From assembly GCF_003369795.1 (NCBI RefSeq), contig NZ_CP026730.1, positions 6,439,001 to 6,503,000 on the forward strand: a stretch of 64,000 nucleotides of DNA, written 5' to 3'. Shown here one piece after another: positions 9,396 through 19,807 of the stretch. The notes below the pieces were generated by a model that saw only the letters and a program-made list of their open reading frames with translations, searched no databases and had not been told where the DNA came from. Numbering within the stretch: position 1 is the first letter of the stretch; every line of letters begins with the position of its first letter. The translations under genes were made by a program, and so were the position numbers. The DNA comes from Streptomyces sp. CB09001. GTDB taxonomy: Bacteria > Actinomycetota > Actinomycetes > Streptomycetales > Streptomycetaceae.

Positions 9396-10244
9396 TCAGC
9401 CCTGGGCGGCCGCGGCCCGCAGGGCGACCCGGTCCTCACCCGCGTACACGTTCATGGAGCTGCCGCGCAGGAAGCCCACCAGTGTCAGTCCGGTCTCGGC
9501 GGCCAGGTCCACGGCCAGCGAGGACGGCGCCGACACCGCCGCCAGCACCGGGATGCCCGCCATCACGGCCTTCTGCGCCAGCTCGAAGGAGGCCCGGCCC
9601 GACACCAGCAGCACGGAACGGGACAGCGGCAGGTCGCCGTTCTGCAGGGCACGCCCCACCAGCTTGTCGACCGCGTTGTGCCGGCCCACGTCCTCCCGCA
9701 CGTCCACCAGTTCGCCGTCCTCGGTGAACAGCGCCGCCGCGTGCAGCCCGCCGGTCCGGTCGAATACCCGCTGGGAGGCGCGCAGCCGGTCGGGCAGGCC
9801 GGCCAGCAGTTCCGGGGTGACGCGGACCGGGGGAGTGTCGGCGATGGGCCAGCGGGCCGTCGTGCGCACCGCGTCCAGGCTCGCCTTGCCGCACAGCCCG
9901 CAGGACGAGGTGGTGTAGACGTTCCGCTCCAGGGTGATGTCCGGGACGCGCACACCCGGGGCGGTCCGCACGTCGACCACGTTGTAGGTGTTGGAGCCGT
10001 CCACCGTGGCGCCCGCGCAGTACACGATGTTCTGCAGGTCGGCCTGCTCGGCGAGCACCCCCTCGCTCACCAGGAAACCCGCCGCCAGCGCGAAGTCGTC
10101 GCCGGGCGTGCGCATGGTGATGGCGAGGGGCTTGCCGTTGAGCCGGATCTCCAGCGGTTCCTCGGCGACGAGCGTGTCCGGGCGGGCGGAGACCGCTCCG
10201 TCCCTGATGCGGATGACCTTGCGTCGTTCCGTGACTCGTCCCAT
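9396..10244 (-). CDS. fdhD: Formate dehydrogenase accessory sulfurtransferase FdhD
   Basis: FdhD passes sulfur from a cysteine desulfurase to the bis-MGD cofactor of formate dehydrogenase, without which the enzyme is inactive. The protein has 282 residues. The essential CGLCG pair (Cys115 and Cys118) is present, together with AAGFLVSEGVL, the VGRHNAVDKLVGRAL segment and SGRASFELAQKA, all characteristic of the family. Start ATG 10244 has AAGGGG upstream; a 27-residue longer frame starting at 10325 would overlap the preceding gene. It is the last gene of the formate dehydrogenase operon, 32 bases after the Fe-S subunit gene. Its presence supports formate dehydrogenase identity over other molybdopterin oxidoreductases. 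Confidence 0.95.
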   Translation of the reverse strand: MGRVTERRKVIRIRDGAVSARPDTLVAEEPLEIRLNGKPLAITMRTPGDDFALAAGFLVSEGVLAEQADLQNIVYCAGATVDGSNTYNVVDVRTAPGVRVPDITLERNVYTTSSCGLCGKASLDAVRTTARWPIADTPPVRVTPELLAGLPDRLRASQRVFDRTGGLHAAALFTEDGELVDVREDVGRHNAVDKLVGRALQNGDLPLSRSVLLVSGRASFELAQKAVMAGIPVLAAVSAPSSLAVDLAAETGLTLVGFLRGSSMNVYAGEDRVALRAAAAQG

Positions 10245-10276
10245 GTTCGTGCCCCTTGCGCCGGTCGGTGTGCCGG

Positions 10277-11133
10277 TCAGTCCCGGTTCTGTACGTGCTG
10301 GTAGCCGAAGCGGCCCTTGATGCACAGGTTGCCGTGGGTCACCGGATTGTCGTGCGGAGAGGTGACCTTTACGATCTCATTGTCCTGCACGTGGAGCGTG
10401 AGATTGCAGCCCACACCGCAGTACGCGCACACCGTCGTCGTCTCACTCTGCCGCTCCTCGTCCCAGGTGCCCGCCGCGCGCATGTCGAACTCGGACTTGA
10501 AGGACAGGGCCCCCGTGGGGCACACCTCGATGCAGTTGCCGCAGTACACGCACGCGGAATCGGTCAGCGGGCCGTCGTGCTCGACCGAGATCCGGGCGGC
10601 GAAGCCGCGGCCGGAGACGGAGATGGCGAAGCTGTTCTGCCACTGGTCGCCGCAGGCGTCCACACACTTGTAGCAGAGGATGCACTTGCCGTAGTCGCGC
10701 ACGTAGAGGTCGTTGTCGACACGCGGTTCCTCGTCGACGCGGGCCGCGTCCGGGCCGAAGCGGTCGGGCTTCGCCTCGTACTCCTTGATCCACTGAGCGA
10801 CCGAGGGGGTCGTGGAGAGGTCGACCGAGGAGGCGAGGAGTTCGAGGACGACCTTGCGGCTGTGCCGGGCGCGCTCGGTGTCCGTACGCACCACCATGCC
10901 CGGCTCCGCCCGCCGCGAGCAGGCGGGCGCGAGGGTCCTGGCGCCCTCGACGTCCACCACGCAGACCCGGCAGGCGTTCTTCGGCGTGAGCGTGTCGCCC
11001 TCGCACAGGGTCGGGACGTCCTTCCCGGCGGCCCGGCAGGCGTCCAGGATGGTGGACCCTTCGGGGACCCGGGCCTCCTGCCCGTCGAGGGTGAACTCCA
11101 CCAGGCGGCGCGGCACTCCGAGCGGTATCGCGG

Positions 11134-11137
<4 letters not shown>
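10277..11137 (-). CDS. Fe-S subunit corresponding to the N-terminal third of an FdsA/FdhF-type formate dehydrogenase
   Basis: Electron-transfer polypeptide of 286 residues. Clusters in order: a plant-ferredoxin-type [2Fe-2S] site (Cys45, 56, 59, 73); two [4Fe-4S] sites (Cys152/155/158/162 and Cys196/199/202/206, the latter ending CPTGAL); and finally the [4Fe-4S] site that normally opens the molybdopterin domain (CAYCGVGC at 237-244 plus Cys272 in LCIKGRFGY). The protein stops at HVQNRD, just where a one-chain formate dehydrogenase would continue into its Mo domain. The remainder of that chain is encoded by the separate gene at 13064-14992. ATG 11137 overlaps the stop of the NuoE-NuoF gene (ATGA), so translation is coupled. 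A 15-residue longer frame is less likely. Confidence 0.9.
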
Positions 11138-13063
<1,926 letters not shown>

Positions 13064-13083
<20 letters not shown>

Positions 13084-14992
13084 TGGCGCTCACCTTCTCG
13101 ATCCGGATCGCCGAGGCCTTGAACTCCGCCGTCCCGGCGATCGGGCAGTTGGCCTCGATGGTCAGCTGGTTGGTGTCCACCTCGTCGGGAAAGTGGAAAC
13201 TCATGAAGGCCAGCCCGGGGCGCAGGGCCGTGTCGACCCAGACGGGCGCCAGGAGCGAACCGCGCCGCGAGGTGACCCGGACCTCCTCGCCGACCACGAC
13301 CCCGTAGCGTTCGGCGTCCTCCGGGCAGAGCTCGACGGACTCGCCGCGGCGCAGGGGCGAGGCGTAACCGCCGCTCTGCACCCCCGTGTTGTAGGAGTCG
13401 AGGCGACGTCCCGTGGTGAGCCGGATCGGGTACCGCTCGTCGGTGAGGTCCACGGGCGGGTCGTGCCGGACGAGGCCGAAGGGGGCTGGGCGGCCGCGGT
13501 CGGACCGCTCCCGGGCCCACAACCTGCCGTGCAGATAGGTGGGTTCCAGCTCCTCCGTGCTCGGGCACGGCCACTGGATGCCCCGGTGCTCCTCGAGGCG
13601 GGCGTAGGTCATGCCGTGGTGGTCGGGGGAGAGGGAGCGCAGCTCGTTCCAGACCGCCTCCGCGTCGGCGTACTTCCAGTCGTGGCCGAGGCGGGCCGCG
13701 AGGTCGCAGAGGATGTCGATGTCCTCGCGGGCCTCTCCGGGCGGGGTCACGGCCCGTCGCACGCGTTGGACGCGCCGCTCGCTGTTGGTGGTGGTGCCCT
13801 CCGTCTCCGCCCAGCCGGCCGTCGCCGGGAGGACCACGTCGGCCAGTTCGGCTGTCCTGGTGAGGAAGATGTCCTGGACCACCAGGAAGTCCAGGGCACG
13901 CAGGCGGCGTACCGCCTGTTCGGCGTCCGCCTCCGACTGGGCCGGGTTCTCGCCGATGCAGTAGACGGCGCGGAGCGTGCCCTCGTCCATCGCCTCGAAC
14001 ATCTCCGTCAGCGTGAGGCCGTGGTACGGCTCGACCACCGTGTCCCACGCCGTCTCGAACTTCCGGCGGACCTCCGGATCGAGCACGTCCTGGAAGCCGG
14101 GGAGGCGGTTGGGGATGGCGCCCATGTCGCCGCCGCCCTGCACGTTGTTCTGGCCGCGCAGGGGCTGAAGACCGGAGCCGTAACGGCCGACGTGGCCGGT
14201 GAGCAGGGAGAGGTTGATCAGGGCGCGGACGTTGTCCGTGCCGTTGTGGTGTTCGGTGATGCCGAGGGTCCAGCACAGCTGTGCGCGCTCGGCGCGGGCG
14301 TAGGCGTGCGCCAGCTCGCGGATGGCGGCGGCCGGTACGCCGGTCACCTTCTCGGCGAGGGAGAGGGTCCAGGGTTCGACCAGGGCCCGGTAGTCGTCGT
14401 AGCCCGTCGTCGCGCGTTCGATGAACGCCTCGTTGGCGAGGCCCGCGTGGATGATCTCCCGGCCGACCGCGTGCGCCAGCGGGATGTCCGTGCCGACGTT
14501 CGGTCCGAGCCAGCTCTCCGCCCACTCGGCGGTGGAGGTGCGGCGCGGGTCCACCGCGTACATGCGGGCGCCGCCCCGGATGCCCTTCAGCACGTGCTGG
14601 AAGAAGATCGGGTGCGCGAAGCGGGCGTTGGAGCCCCACATCACGATGACGTCGGTGTGCTCGATCTCCTCGTAGGAGGAGGTGCCGCCGCCCGAGCCGA
14701 AGGCGGCGGACAGGCCGGCCACGCTCGGTGCGTGACAGGTGCGGTTGCAGGAGTCCACGTTGTGGGTGCCCATGACCACCCGGGCGAACTTCTGCGCCAC
14801 GTAGTTCATCTCGTTGGTCGCCCGCGCGCAGGAGAACATCCCGAACGCGCCGCGCGCCGCCGCCAGGCCCCGGGCCGTGCGGTCCAGGGCCTCCTCCCAG
14901 GTCGCCCGGCGGAAGGGCTCGTCGCGCGAGTCCCGGACCAGGGGGTGGGTGAGACGGGTGTAGGTCTTGGGGGTTCGGTCACGTTTCCTCAT
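13064..14992 (-). CDS. Formate dehydrogenase molybdopterin subunit lacking the N-terminal Fe-S domain
   Basis: Binds bis-MGD and oxidises formate to CO2. The 642 residues begin at RTPKTYTRLTHPLVR, which in one-chain enzymes lies right after the [4Fe-4S] domain; that domain is instead carried by the gene at 10277-11137. The active-site block HNVDSCNRTCHAPSVAGL gives Cys86 as Mo ligand, followed by His87, as in the Cys-containing formate dehydrogenases (the E. coli FdhH equivalent is Sec-His). Cofactor segments such as VIVMWGSNARFAHP, LRGQNNVQGGGDMGA, YCIGENPAQSEADA and the C-terminal MoCo-binding cap (LTTGRRLDSYNTGVQSGG to NQLTIEANCPI) are all present. ATG 14992 overlaps the stop of the PanE-like gene. 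The pair only makes sense as a two-chain subunit. Confidence 0.92.
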
Positions 14993-15960
14993 GCGGCGCT
15001 CCTCAGCGCGAGCAGGTCCGACAGGGCGTGCACGGTGCGCAGGGTGGGCACCGGGACCCCGGTGATCTCCGCCAGCTCGACGACGGCCGCGAGCAGGACG
15101 TCGAGTTCGAGCGGCTTGCCGCGCTCCAGGTCCTGGAGCGTGGAGGTGCGGTGGTCGCCGACCCTCTCGGCGCCCGCGAGCCGGCGCTCGATGGAGACGC
15201 CGACCTCGCAGCCGAGGGCCGCGGCGACCGCCAGCGTCTCGGTCATCATGGTCTCGATGACCACCCTGGTGCCGCCGTGCCGGCACATCTGCCGCATGGT
15301 GGCCCGGACCAGGGCGCTGATCGGGTTGAAGGAGATGTTGCCCAGCAGCTTCAGCCAGATGTCGCCCCGCAGGTCCGGCTCGACCGGGCACTTCAGGCCG
15401 CCCGACCGCATCGCCTCGCTGAGCGCCAGGCACCGCGGCGAGACCTCCCGGCCGGGCTCGCCGATCGAGAACCGGGTGCCTTCCACGTGGCGTACGACGC
15501 CCGGTTGTTCCAGTTCGGTGGCCGCGTACACGACGCAGCCGACGGCCCGTTCGGGTGCGAGCACCGCACTGACCGCGCCGGCCGGGTCCACGCTTTCGAG
15601 ACGGCGCCCGTCGTGGGGGCCGCCGTGCCGGTGGAAGTACCACCAGGGGATGCCGTTCTGGGCGGCCACGACCGCCGTGGCCGGGTGCAGCAGCGGCTCG
15701 ATCAGCGGCCCGCACGCCGCGTACGAGTTGGCCTTCAGACCCAGGAACACGTAGTCGACCGGGCCGACTTCGGCCGGGTCGTCGGTGGCGCGCGGATGCG
15801 CGGTGAAGTCGCCGCGCGGGCTGCGCACCCGTACTCCGTACTGCCTCATGGCCGCCAGATGGGGTCCACGGGCGATGAGATGCACGTCGGCGCCCGCACG
15901 GTGGAGCGCGGCGCCGACGTAGGCGCCGATCGCCCCGGCGCCGAGGACTGCGACTTTCAT
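14989..15960 (-). CDS. PanE/ApbA-family reductase; candidate oxalyl-CoA reductase
   Basis: NAD(P)H-dependent reductase of 323 residues in the ketopantoate reductase fold: Rossmann motif VLGAGAIGAYVG at residues 4-15, then an ApbA-type C-terminal helical domain with GNISFNPISALVRATM. It carries QNGIPWWYFHR, where ordinary PanE proteins have a short NG motif. Being the first gene of a formate dehydrogenase operon, it is unlikely to serve pantothenate synthesis. In Methylobacterium extorquens a PanE paralogue (PanE2) reduces oxalyl-CoA to glyoxylate; the context here (Frc, Oxc, two oxalate-type transporters in the window) makes the same role attractive, but this is inference. Start ATG 15960; stop overlaps the next start (ATGA). 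Confidence 0.75.
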   Translation of the reverse strand: MKVAVLGAGAIGAYVGAALHRAGADVHLIARGPHLAAMRQYGVRVRSPRGDFTAHPRATDDPAEVGPVDYVFLGLKANSYAACGPLIEPLLHPATAVVAAQNGIPWWYFHRHGGPHDGRRLESVDPAGAVSAVLAPERAVGCVVYAATELEQPGVVRHVEGTRFSIGEPGREVSPRCLALSEAMRSGGLKCPVEPDLRGDIWLKLLGNISFNPISALVRATMRQMCRHGGTRVVIETMMTETLAVAAALGCEVGVSIERRLAGAERVGDHRTSTLQDLERGKPLELDVLLAAVVELAEITGVPVPTLRTVHALSDLLALRSAA

Positions 15961-16008
15961 GGCGGGGGAGCTCCGTTCGGTCGAGGGATACCGAGGAACT
16001 GGAAAGTG

Positions 16009-16035
16009 TGTCGACGAAATATTGTCTACAGTATG
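16009..16035. promoter_or_regulatory. Candidate GntR operator between panE-like and OFA transporter genes
   Basis: TGTCGAC-N8-GTCTACA is an inverted repeat with one mismatch. Read on the minus strand, 16035-16021 is CATACTGTAGACAAT, which aligns with TAGACTGTAGACGAA (18795-18809) and CATACAGTCGACGAA (46917-46931). The site lies in the 177-base divergent region between the formate dehydrogenase operon and the OFA gene and could control both. Confidence 0.6.
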
Positions 16036-16137
16036 GAGGTTGGAGCGGCAAGGCTTTGTGCAGCAGTGGTGGTGGTCTGTAGTTGTCCGCTCAACAGTCT
16101 TCTCAAGCGCATTCCGGATGCCTACGGTTGGGGACCC

Positions 16138-17478
16138 ATGAGTCCCCCCGTCGCACCCCCGGGCTGGAGCCGCTGGCTCGTTCCCCCGGCCGCTCTCTCG
16201 GTCCACCTCTCCATCGGCCAGGCCTATGCCTGGTCCGTGTTCAAACCGCCCCTGGAGTCCGCGCTCGGCCTCAGCGGCACGCAGAGCGCGCTGCCCTTCC
16301 AGCTCGGCATCGTCATGCTCGGGCTCTCGGCGGCGTTCGGCGGCACGCTCGTGGAGCGGCACGGGCCGCGCTGGGCGATGACCGTCGCCCTGATCTGCTT
16401 CTCGTCCGGCTTCCTGCTCTCGGCGCTCGGCGCGGCGGTGGAGCAGTACTGGCTGATCGTCCTCGGCTACGGCTTCGTCGGCGGCATCGGCCTCGGCATC
16501 GGCTACATCTCGCCCGTCTCGACGCTGATCAAGTGGTTCCCGGACCGGCCCGGCATGGCCACCGGCATCGCCATCATGGGCTTCGGCGGCGGCGCCCTGA
16601 TCGCCTCGCCCTGGTCGGCGCAGATGCTGAAGTCCTTCGGCACCGACAGCTCGGGGATCGCCCTCGCCTTCCTCGTCCACGGACTGACGTACGCCGTCTT
16701 CATGCTGCTCGGCGTGCTGCTGGTACGGGTGCCGCGGCCCAGGGAACGGGCGGACGGCCGGCCCGGCCCGCTCGAAGGGGTCCAGGTCTCGGCGCGTTCG
16801 GCCATGCGTACCCCGCAGTTCTGGCTGTTGTGGATCGTGCTCTGCATGAACGTCACCGCGGGCATCGGCATCCTGGAGAAGGCCGCGCCGATGATCACGG
16901 ACTTCTTCGCCGACACCTCCACGCCGGTGTCGGCGACCGCCGCCGCCGGGTTCGTGGCCCTGCTGTCGGCGGCCAACATGGCGGGCCGGATCGGCTGGTC
17001 CTCCGCCTCCGACCTGATCGGACGCAAGAACATCTACCGCGTCTACCTCGGTGTCGGCGCGCTGATGTACACCCTGATCGCGCTGTTCGGCGACTCCTCC
17101 AAGCCGCTCTTCGTCCTGTGCGCCCTGGTCGTCCTGTCCTTCTACGGCGGCGGCTTCGCCACGGCCCCCGCCTACCTCAAGGACCTCTTCGGCACCTACC
17201 AGGTCGGCGCGATCCACGGGCGGCTGCTCACCGCCTGGTCGCTGGCCGGTGTCCTCGGGCCGCTGATCGTGAACTGGATCGCCGATCACCAGGAGGAGGC
17301 CGGACGGCACGGCTCGGCCCTGTACGGCACGTCCTTCCTCATCATGATCGGGCTGCTGGTCGTCGGCTTCGTCGCCAACGAACTCGTCCGCCCCGTCCAC
17401 GCCCGGCACCACGAACCCGCCACCCCGACACAGCAGGAGGGCAACGATGTCACCCGACCGCAGCCAGAGTCCGCCTGA
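16138..17478 (+). CDS. OFA-family MFS transporter (oxalate/formate antiporter type)
   Basis: Inner-membrane carrier of 446 residues with about 12 helices. Its start, SVHLSIGQAYAWSVFKPPLE, is the typical first helix of the oxalate/formate antiporter (OFA) family; YGFVGGIGLGIGYISPVSTLIKWF is the family's helix 4-5 region and MGFGGGALI follows. In Oxalobacter, OxlT exchanges oxalate for formate; the formate dehydrogenase operon that diverges from this gene fits an oxalate or formate substrate. ATG 16138 is chosen; an in-frame ATG at 16033 would add 35 residues without transporter character. The stop lies inside the next small gene, with which it overlaps by 32 bases. Confidence 0.88.
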   Translation: MSPPVAPPGWSRWLVPPAALSVHLSIGQAYAWSVFKPPLESALGLSGTQSALPFQLGIVMLGLSAAFGGTLVERHGPRWAMTVALICFSSGFLLSALGAAVEQYWLIVLGYGFVGGIGLGIGYISPVSTLIKWFPDRPGMATGIAIMGFGGGALIASPWSAQMLKSFGTDSSGIALAFLVHGLTYAVFMLLGVLLVRVPRPRERADGRPGPLEGVQVSARSAMRTPQFWLLWIVLCMNVTAGIGILEKAAPMITDFFADTSTPVSATAAAGFVALLSAANMAGRIGWSSASDLIGRKNIYRVYLGVGALMYTLIALFGDSSKPLFVLCALVVLSFYGGGFATAPAYLKDLFGTYQVGAIHGRLLTAWSLAGVLGPLIVNWIADHQEEAGRHGSALYGTSFLIMIGLLVVGFVANELVRPVHARHHEPATPTQQEGNDVTRPQPESA

Positions 17479-17599
17479 GGCGACCGGGACGGCCGGCCGG
17501 CGGCCGCTCATCGCCTTCACCTGGCTCTGGGTGGGCGCGCCGCTCGCCTACGGTCTGTACGAACTCGTGCGGAAGGCGACCCAGCTCTTCACCGGGTGA
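17447..17599 (+). CDS. Small membrane partner of the OFA transporter (50 residues)
   Basis: A 50-residue protein with one hydrophobic segment (LIAFTWLWVGAPLAYGLYEL) ending VRKATQLFTG. It has an excellent ribosome binding site (CAGGAGGGCAACG before ATG 17447) and starts 32 bases inside the transporter gene, so the two are co-translated. Tiny one-helix proteins in this position are annotated in actinobacteria as 'MFS transporter small subunit'; I know of no tested function. It probably sits next to the carrier in the membrane. Confidence 0.82.
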   Translation: MSPDRSQSPPEATGTAGRRPLIAFTWLWVGAPLAYGLYELVRKATQLFTG

Positions 17600-17778
17600 C
17601 GGCGCGGGCCGGCGACCGGGAACGACCGGGAACGGCCGCCCGACCGGGGGCGACCGGGGATGCTGACCGAAGCCGACAAGCCGGCCGCCGGTTTCCTGTC
17701 GTATCGCCTGCCGCCGTACCCGTCGGTCACTGACCACACTGGTGGATCCCGTACCCCGAGGCAGCGAGGACTCCACCC

Positions 17779-18729
17779 ATGCACCAAGGCTCCCGCATCA
17801 CCGCCGTCGGCCACTACCAGCCCGCCCGGATCCTCACCAACGAGGACCTGGCGGGCATGGTCGACACCAGCGACGAGTGGATCAGGAGCCGGGTGGGCAT
17901 TCGTACGCGCCGGATCGCCGGACCCGACGAGCCGGTCGACGAGCTGGCCGGCCACGCCGCCGCGAAGGCGCTCGCGGCGGCCGGGCTGACCCCCGCCGAC
18001 GTGGACCTGGTCGTGGTCGCCACCTCCACCGCGATCGACCGCTCCCCGAACACCGCCGCCCGTGTCGCGGCCCGACTCGGCATCCCCGGCCCGGCCGCGC
18101 TGGACCTCAACGTCGTGTGCGCGGGCTTCACCCATGCCCTCGCCACCGCCGACCACGCCGTCCGGGCGGGCTCCTCGGGTCGGGCGCTGGTCGTCGGCGC
18201 GGACAAGATGTCCGAGGTCGTCGACTGGACCGACCGCACCACCTGCGTGCTGGTCGGCGACGGGGCGGGGGCCGCCGTGGTCGAGGCCTGCGACGAGGGC
18301 GAGGAGGCGGGCATCGGCCCCGTGCTGTGGGGGTCTGTGCCCGAGATGGGCAACGCGGTCCGCATCGAGGGGACCCCGCCGCGGTTCGCGCAGGAGGGGC
18401 AGAGCGTCTACCGCTGGGCCACCACCCGGCTGCCCGCCATCGCGCGCCAGGCCTGCGAGCGGTCCGGTCTCGAGCCGGCCGACCTCGCCGCGGTCGTCCT
18501 GCACCAGGCCAACCTGCGCATCATCGAACCCCTCGCCGCGAAGATCGGCGCCGTCAACGCCGTGGTCGCCCGCGACGTCGTCGAGTCCGGCAACACCTCC
18601 GCGGCGAGCATCCCGCTGGCGCTCTCCAAGCTGGTGGAGCGGGGCGAGATCACCACCGGTGACCCGGTGCTGCTCTTCGGCTTCGGCGGCAACCTCTCCT
18701 ACGCCGGACAGGTCGTCCGCTGCCCCTGA
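17779..18729 (+). CDS. fabH: 3-oxoacyl-ACP synthase III (FabH-type ketosynthase)
   Basis: Condenses an acyl-CoA starter with malonyl-ACP to begin fatty acid (or acyl side chain) synthesis. The protein has 316 residues and the complete catalytic triad Cys114 (NVVCAGF), His242 (VVLHQANLRI) and Asn272 (SGNTSAAS), plus the GFGGNLSYAG C-terminus. ATG 17779 has GAGGA upstream. It stands alone, 180 bases after the OFA partner gene, with no acyl carrier protein or other fab gene nearby, so it is a paralogue and not the housekeeping fab operon copy. Starter preference is not visible. It lies between two members of the putative oxalate regulon, perhaps by chance. Confidence 0.9.
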   Translation: MHQGSRITAVGHYQPARILTNEDLAGMVDTSDEWIRSRVGIRTRRIAGPDEPVDELAGHAAAKALAAAGLTPADVDLVVVATSTAIDRSPNTAARVAARLGIPGPAALDLNVVCAGFTHALATADHAVRAGSSGRALVVGADKMSEVVDWTDRTTCVLVGDGAGAAVVEACDEGEEAGIGPVLWGSVPEMGNAVRIEGTPPRFAQEGQSVYRWATTRLPAIARQACERSGLEPADLAAVVLHQANLRIIEPLAAKIGAVNAVVARDVVESGNTSAASIPLALSKLVERGEITTGDPVLLFGFGGNLSYAGQVVRCP

Positions 18730-18794
18730 ACGTCCCGGACCGTCCCTCGGTGTGACGTGGCCTACACCCACGGCGTCCCGGCCCGGGCGCGCCG

Positions 18795-18838
18795 TAGACT
18801 GTAGACGAAAGACAATCAATACTTCGCGTACTGATTGT
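18795..18838. promoter_or_regulatory. GntR autoregulatory site and adjacent hairpin
   Basis: TAGACTGTAGACGAA (18795-18809) aligns with the sites at 16021-16035 and 46917-46931. Directly after it, ACAATCA (18812-18818) pairs with TGATTGT (18832-18838) and TAC with GTA further in, leaving a five-base loop and one mismatch. The hairpin ends 24 bases before the GntR start codon, so it could be a second operator, a transcript hairpin, or both. Confidence 0.55.
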
Positions 18839-18862
18839 GTTCCGGCCGTCGAGGGGGGACCG

Positions 18863-19540
18863 ATGTTGTCCGCAGGACTGCCGCAGGGCGCGGTGCCCAG
18901 GCTCGAACGGCCCGGCCCGTTGCGGGACCGTGTCTACGAGGCGCTGCTCGAACTCATCACCACCCGGGCCCTCCAGCCCGGCCAGCACCTCGTCGAGAGC
19001 GAACTCGCCGGTCACCTCGGGGTGTCGAGGCAGCCCGTGCGCGAGGCGCTGCAGCGGCTCAACACCGAGGGCTGGGTCGACCTGCGCCCCGCGCAGGGCG
19101 CGTTCGTGCACGAGCCGACGGAGGAGGAGGCGGACCAGCTCCTGACGGTGCGTACGCTCCTGGAGGCCGAGGCGGCCCGGCTAGCCGCGGCCAACGCCTC
19201 CAGCGCCGGCATCGCGGCGCTGGAGGAGCTGTGCGAGGAGGGGGAGCGGGCCGTCGCCGCCGAGGACGTGGACGCCGCCGTCGCCTGCAACGCCCGTTTC
19301 CACGGCAAGGTCATGGAGCTGGCGGGCAACGCCGTCCTCGCCGAACTCGCCGCGCAGGTCGACCGCCGGGTCCGCTGGTACTACACGCCGGTCGCCCGGC
19401 AGCGCGGCCGGCAGTCCTGGATCGAGCACCGCGGGCTGATCGCCGCCATCACCGAACGGGACGAGCAGGCGGCGACCCGGCTGATGCGCGAACACACCGA
19501 GCACACCCGCCACTCGTACCACGCACGCGGAGAATCCTGA
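18863..19540 (+). CDS. GntR/FadR-family transcriptional regulator (FCD domain)
   Basis: Regulator of 225 residues. The N-terminal winged helix (about residues 18-85: LRDRVYEALLELITTRALQ, then LAGHLGVSRQPVREALQRL) is followed by an all-helical FCD effector domain whose metal/ligand histidines are visible in FHGKVMELAGN, IEHRGLIAAI and EHTRHSYH. FadR-type regulators sense small carboxylates or acyl-CoAs. A motif shared by its own promoter and two other operon promoters in this window suggests that it governs the oxalate/formate genes and itself. Start ATG 18863 after GAGGGGGGA. Followed by a terminator-like hairpin. Confidence 0.93.
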   Translation: MLSAGLPQGAVPRLERPGPLRDRVYEALLELITTRALQPGQHLVESELAGHLGVSRQPVREALQRLNTEGWVDLRPAQGAFVHEPTEEEADQLLTVRTLLEAEAARLAAANASSAGIAALEELCEEGERAVAAEDVDAAVACNARFHGKVMELAGNAVLAELAAQVDRRVRWYYTPVARQRGRQSWIEHRGLIAAITERDEQAATRLMREHTEHTRHSYHARGES

Positions 19541-19569
19541 GGTCACAGCCCGTCCGCAGCGGGTTCACG

Positions 19570-19597
19570 GGCCGTCCGGCGCATGGGCCGGACGGCC
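19570..19597. terminator. Hairpin after the GntR gene
   Basis: GGCCGTCCGGC (19570-19580) and GCCGGACGGCC (19587-19597) form a perfect 11-bp stem with a six-base loop, 30 bases after the GntR stop. There is no long T run, as usual in high-GC actinobacteria. Confidence 0.7.
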
Positions 19598-19632
19598 TCT
19601 TCGCGTCCGGGGGCGTCCCGTGTCGCACCCTT

Positions 19633-19658
19633 CTTTGTCCACTCAGTGGAGAAAGTTC
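19633..19658. promoter_or_regulatory. Candidate ROK operator upstream of the ROK gene
   Basis: CTTTGTCC (19633-19640), 11 bases, then AAAGTTC (19652-19658). The same two blocks with the same 11-base gap occur at 27289-27314 before the ThuA-type gene. The centre here, CCACTCAGTGG, is palindromic. It is 150 bases before the ROK start. Binding by the ROK protein is inference. Confidence 0.55.
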
Positions 19659-19807
19659 GCAGCAATTCGTGCGTGACTTCTTCCCACACCCGGCGCCCAC
19701 TGCTACGTTCCCTCCGAAAGCAAGCCACGACGACAAGTCACGACGACAAGTCACGGACGTGGCCGGAAACCGGCGGACCCAAGGCCGATCGAGGCGGGGA
19801 GGGGCTC

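Noticed and set aside
17779..18729. FabH as the start of a polyketide or fatty acid antibiotic cluster
   Set aside because: No acyl carrier protein, ketoreductase, KS-alpha/beta or thioesterase genes lie nearby.
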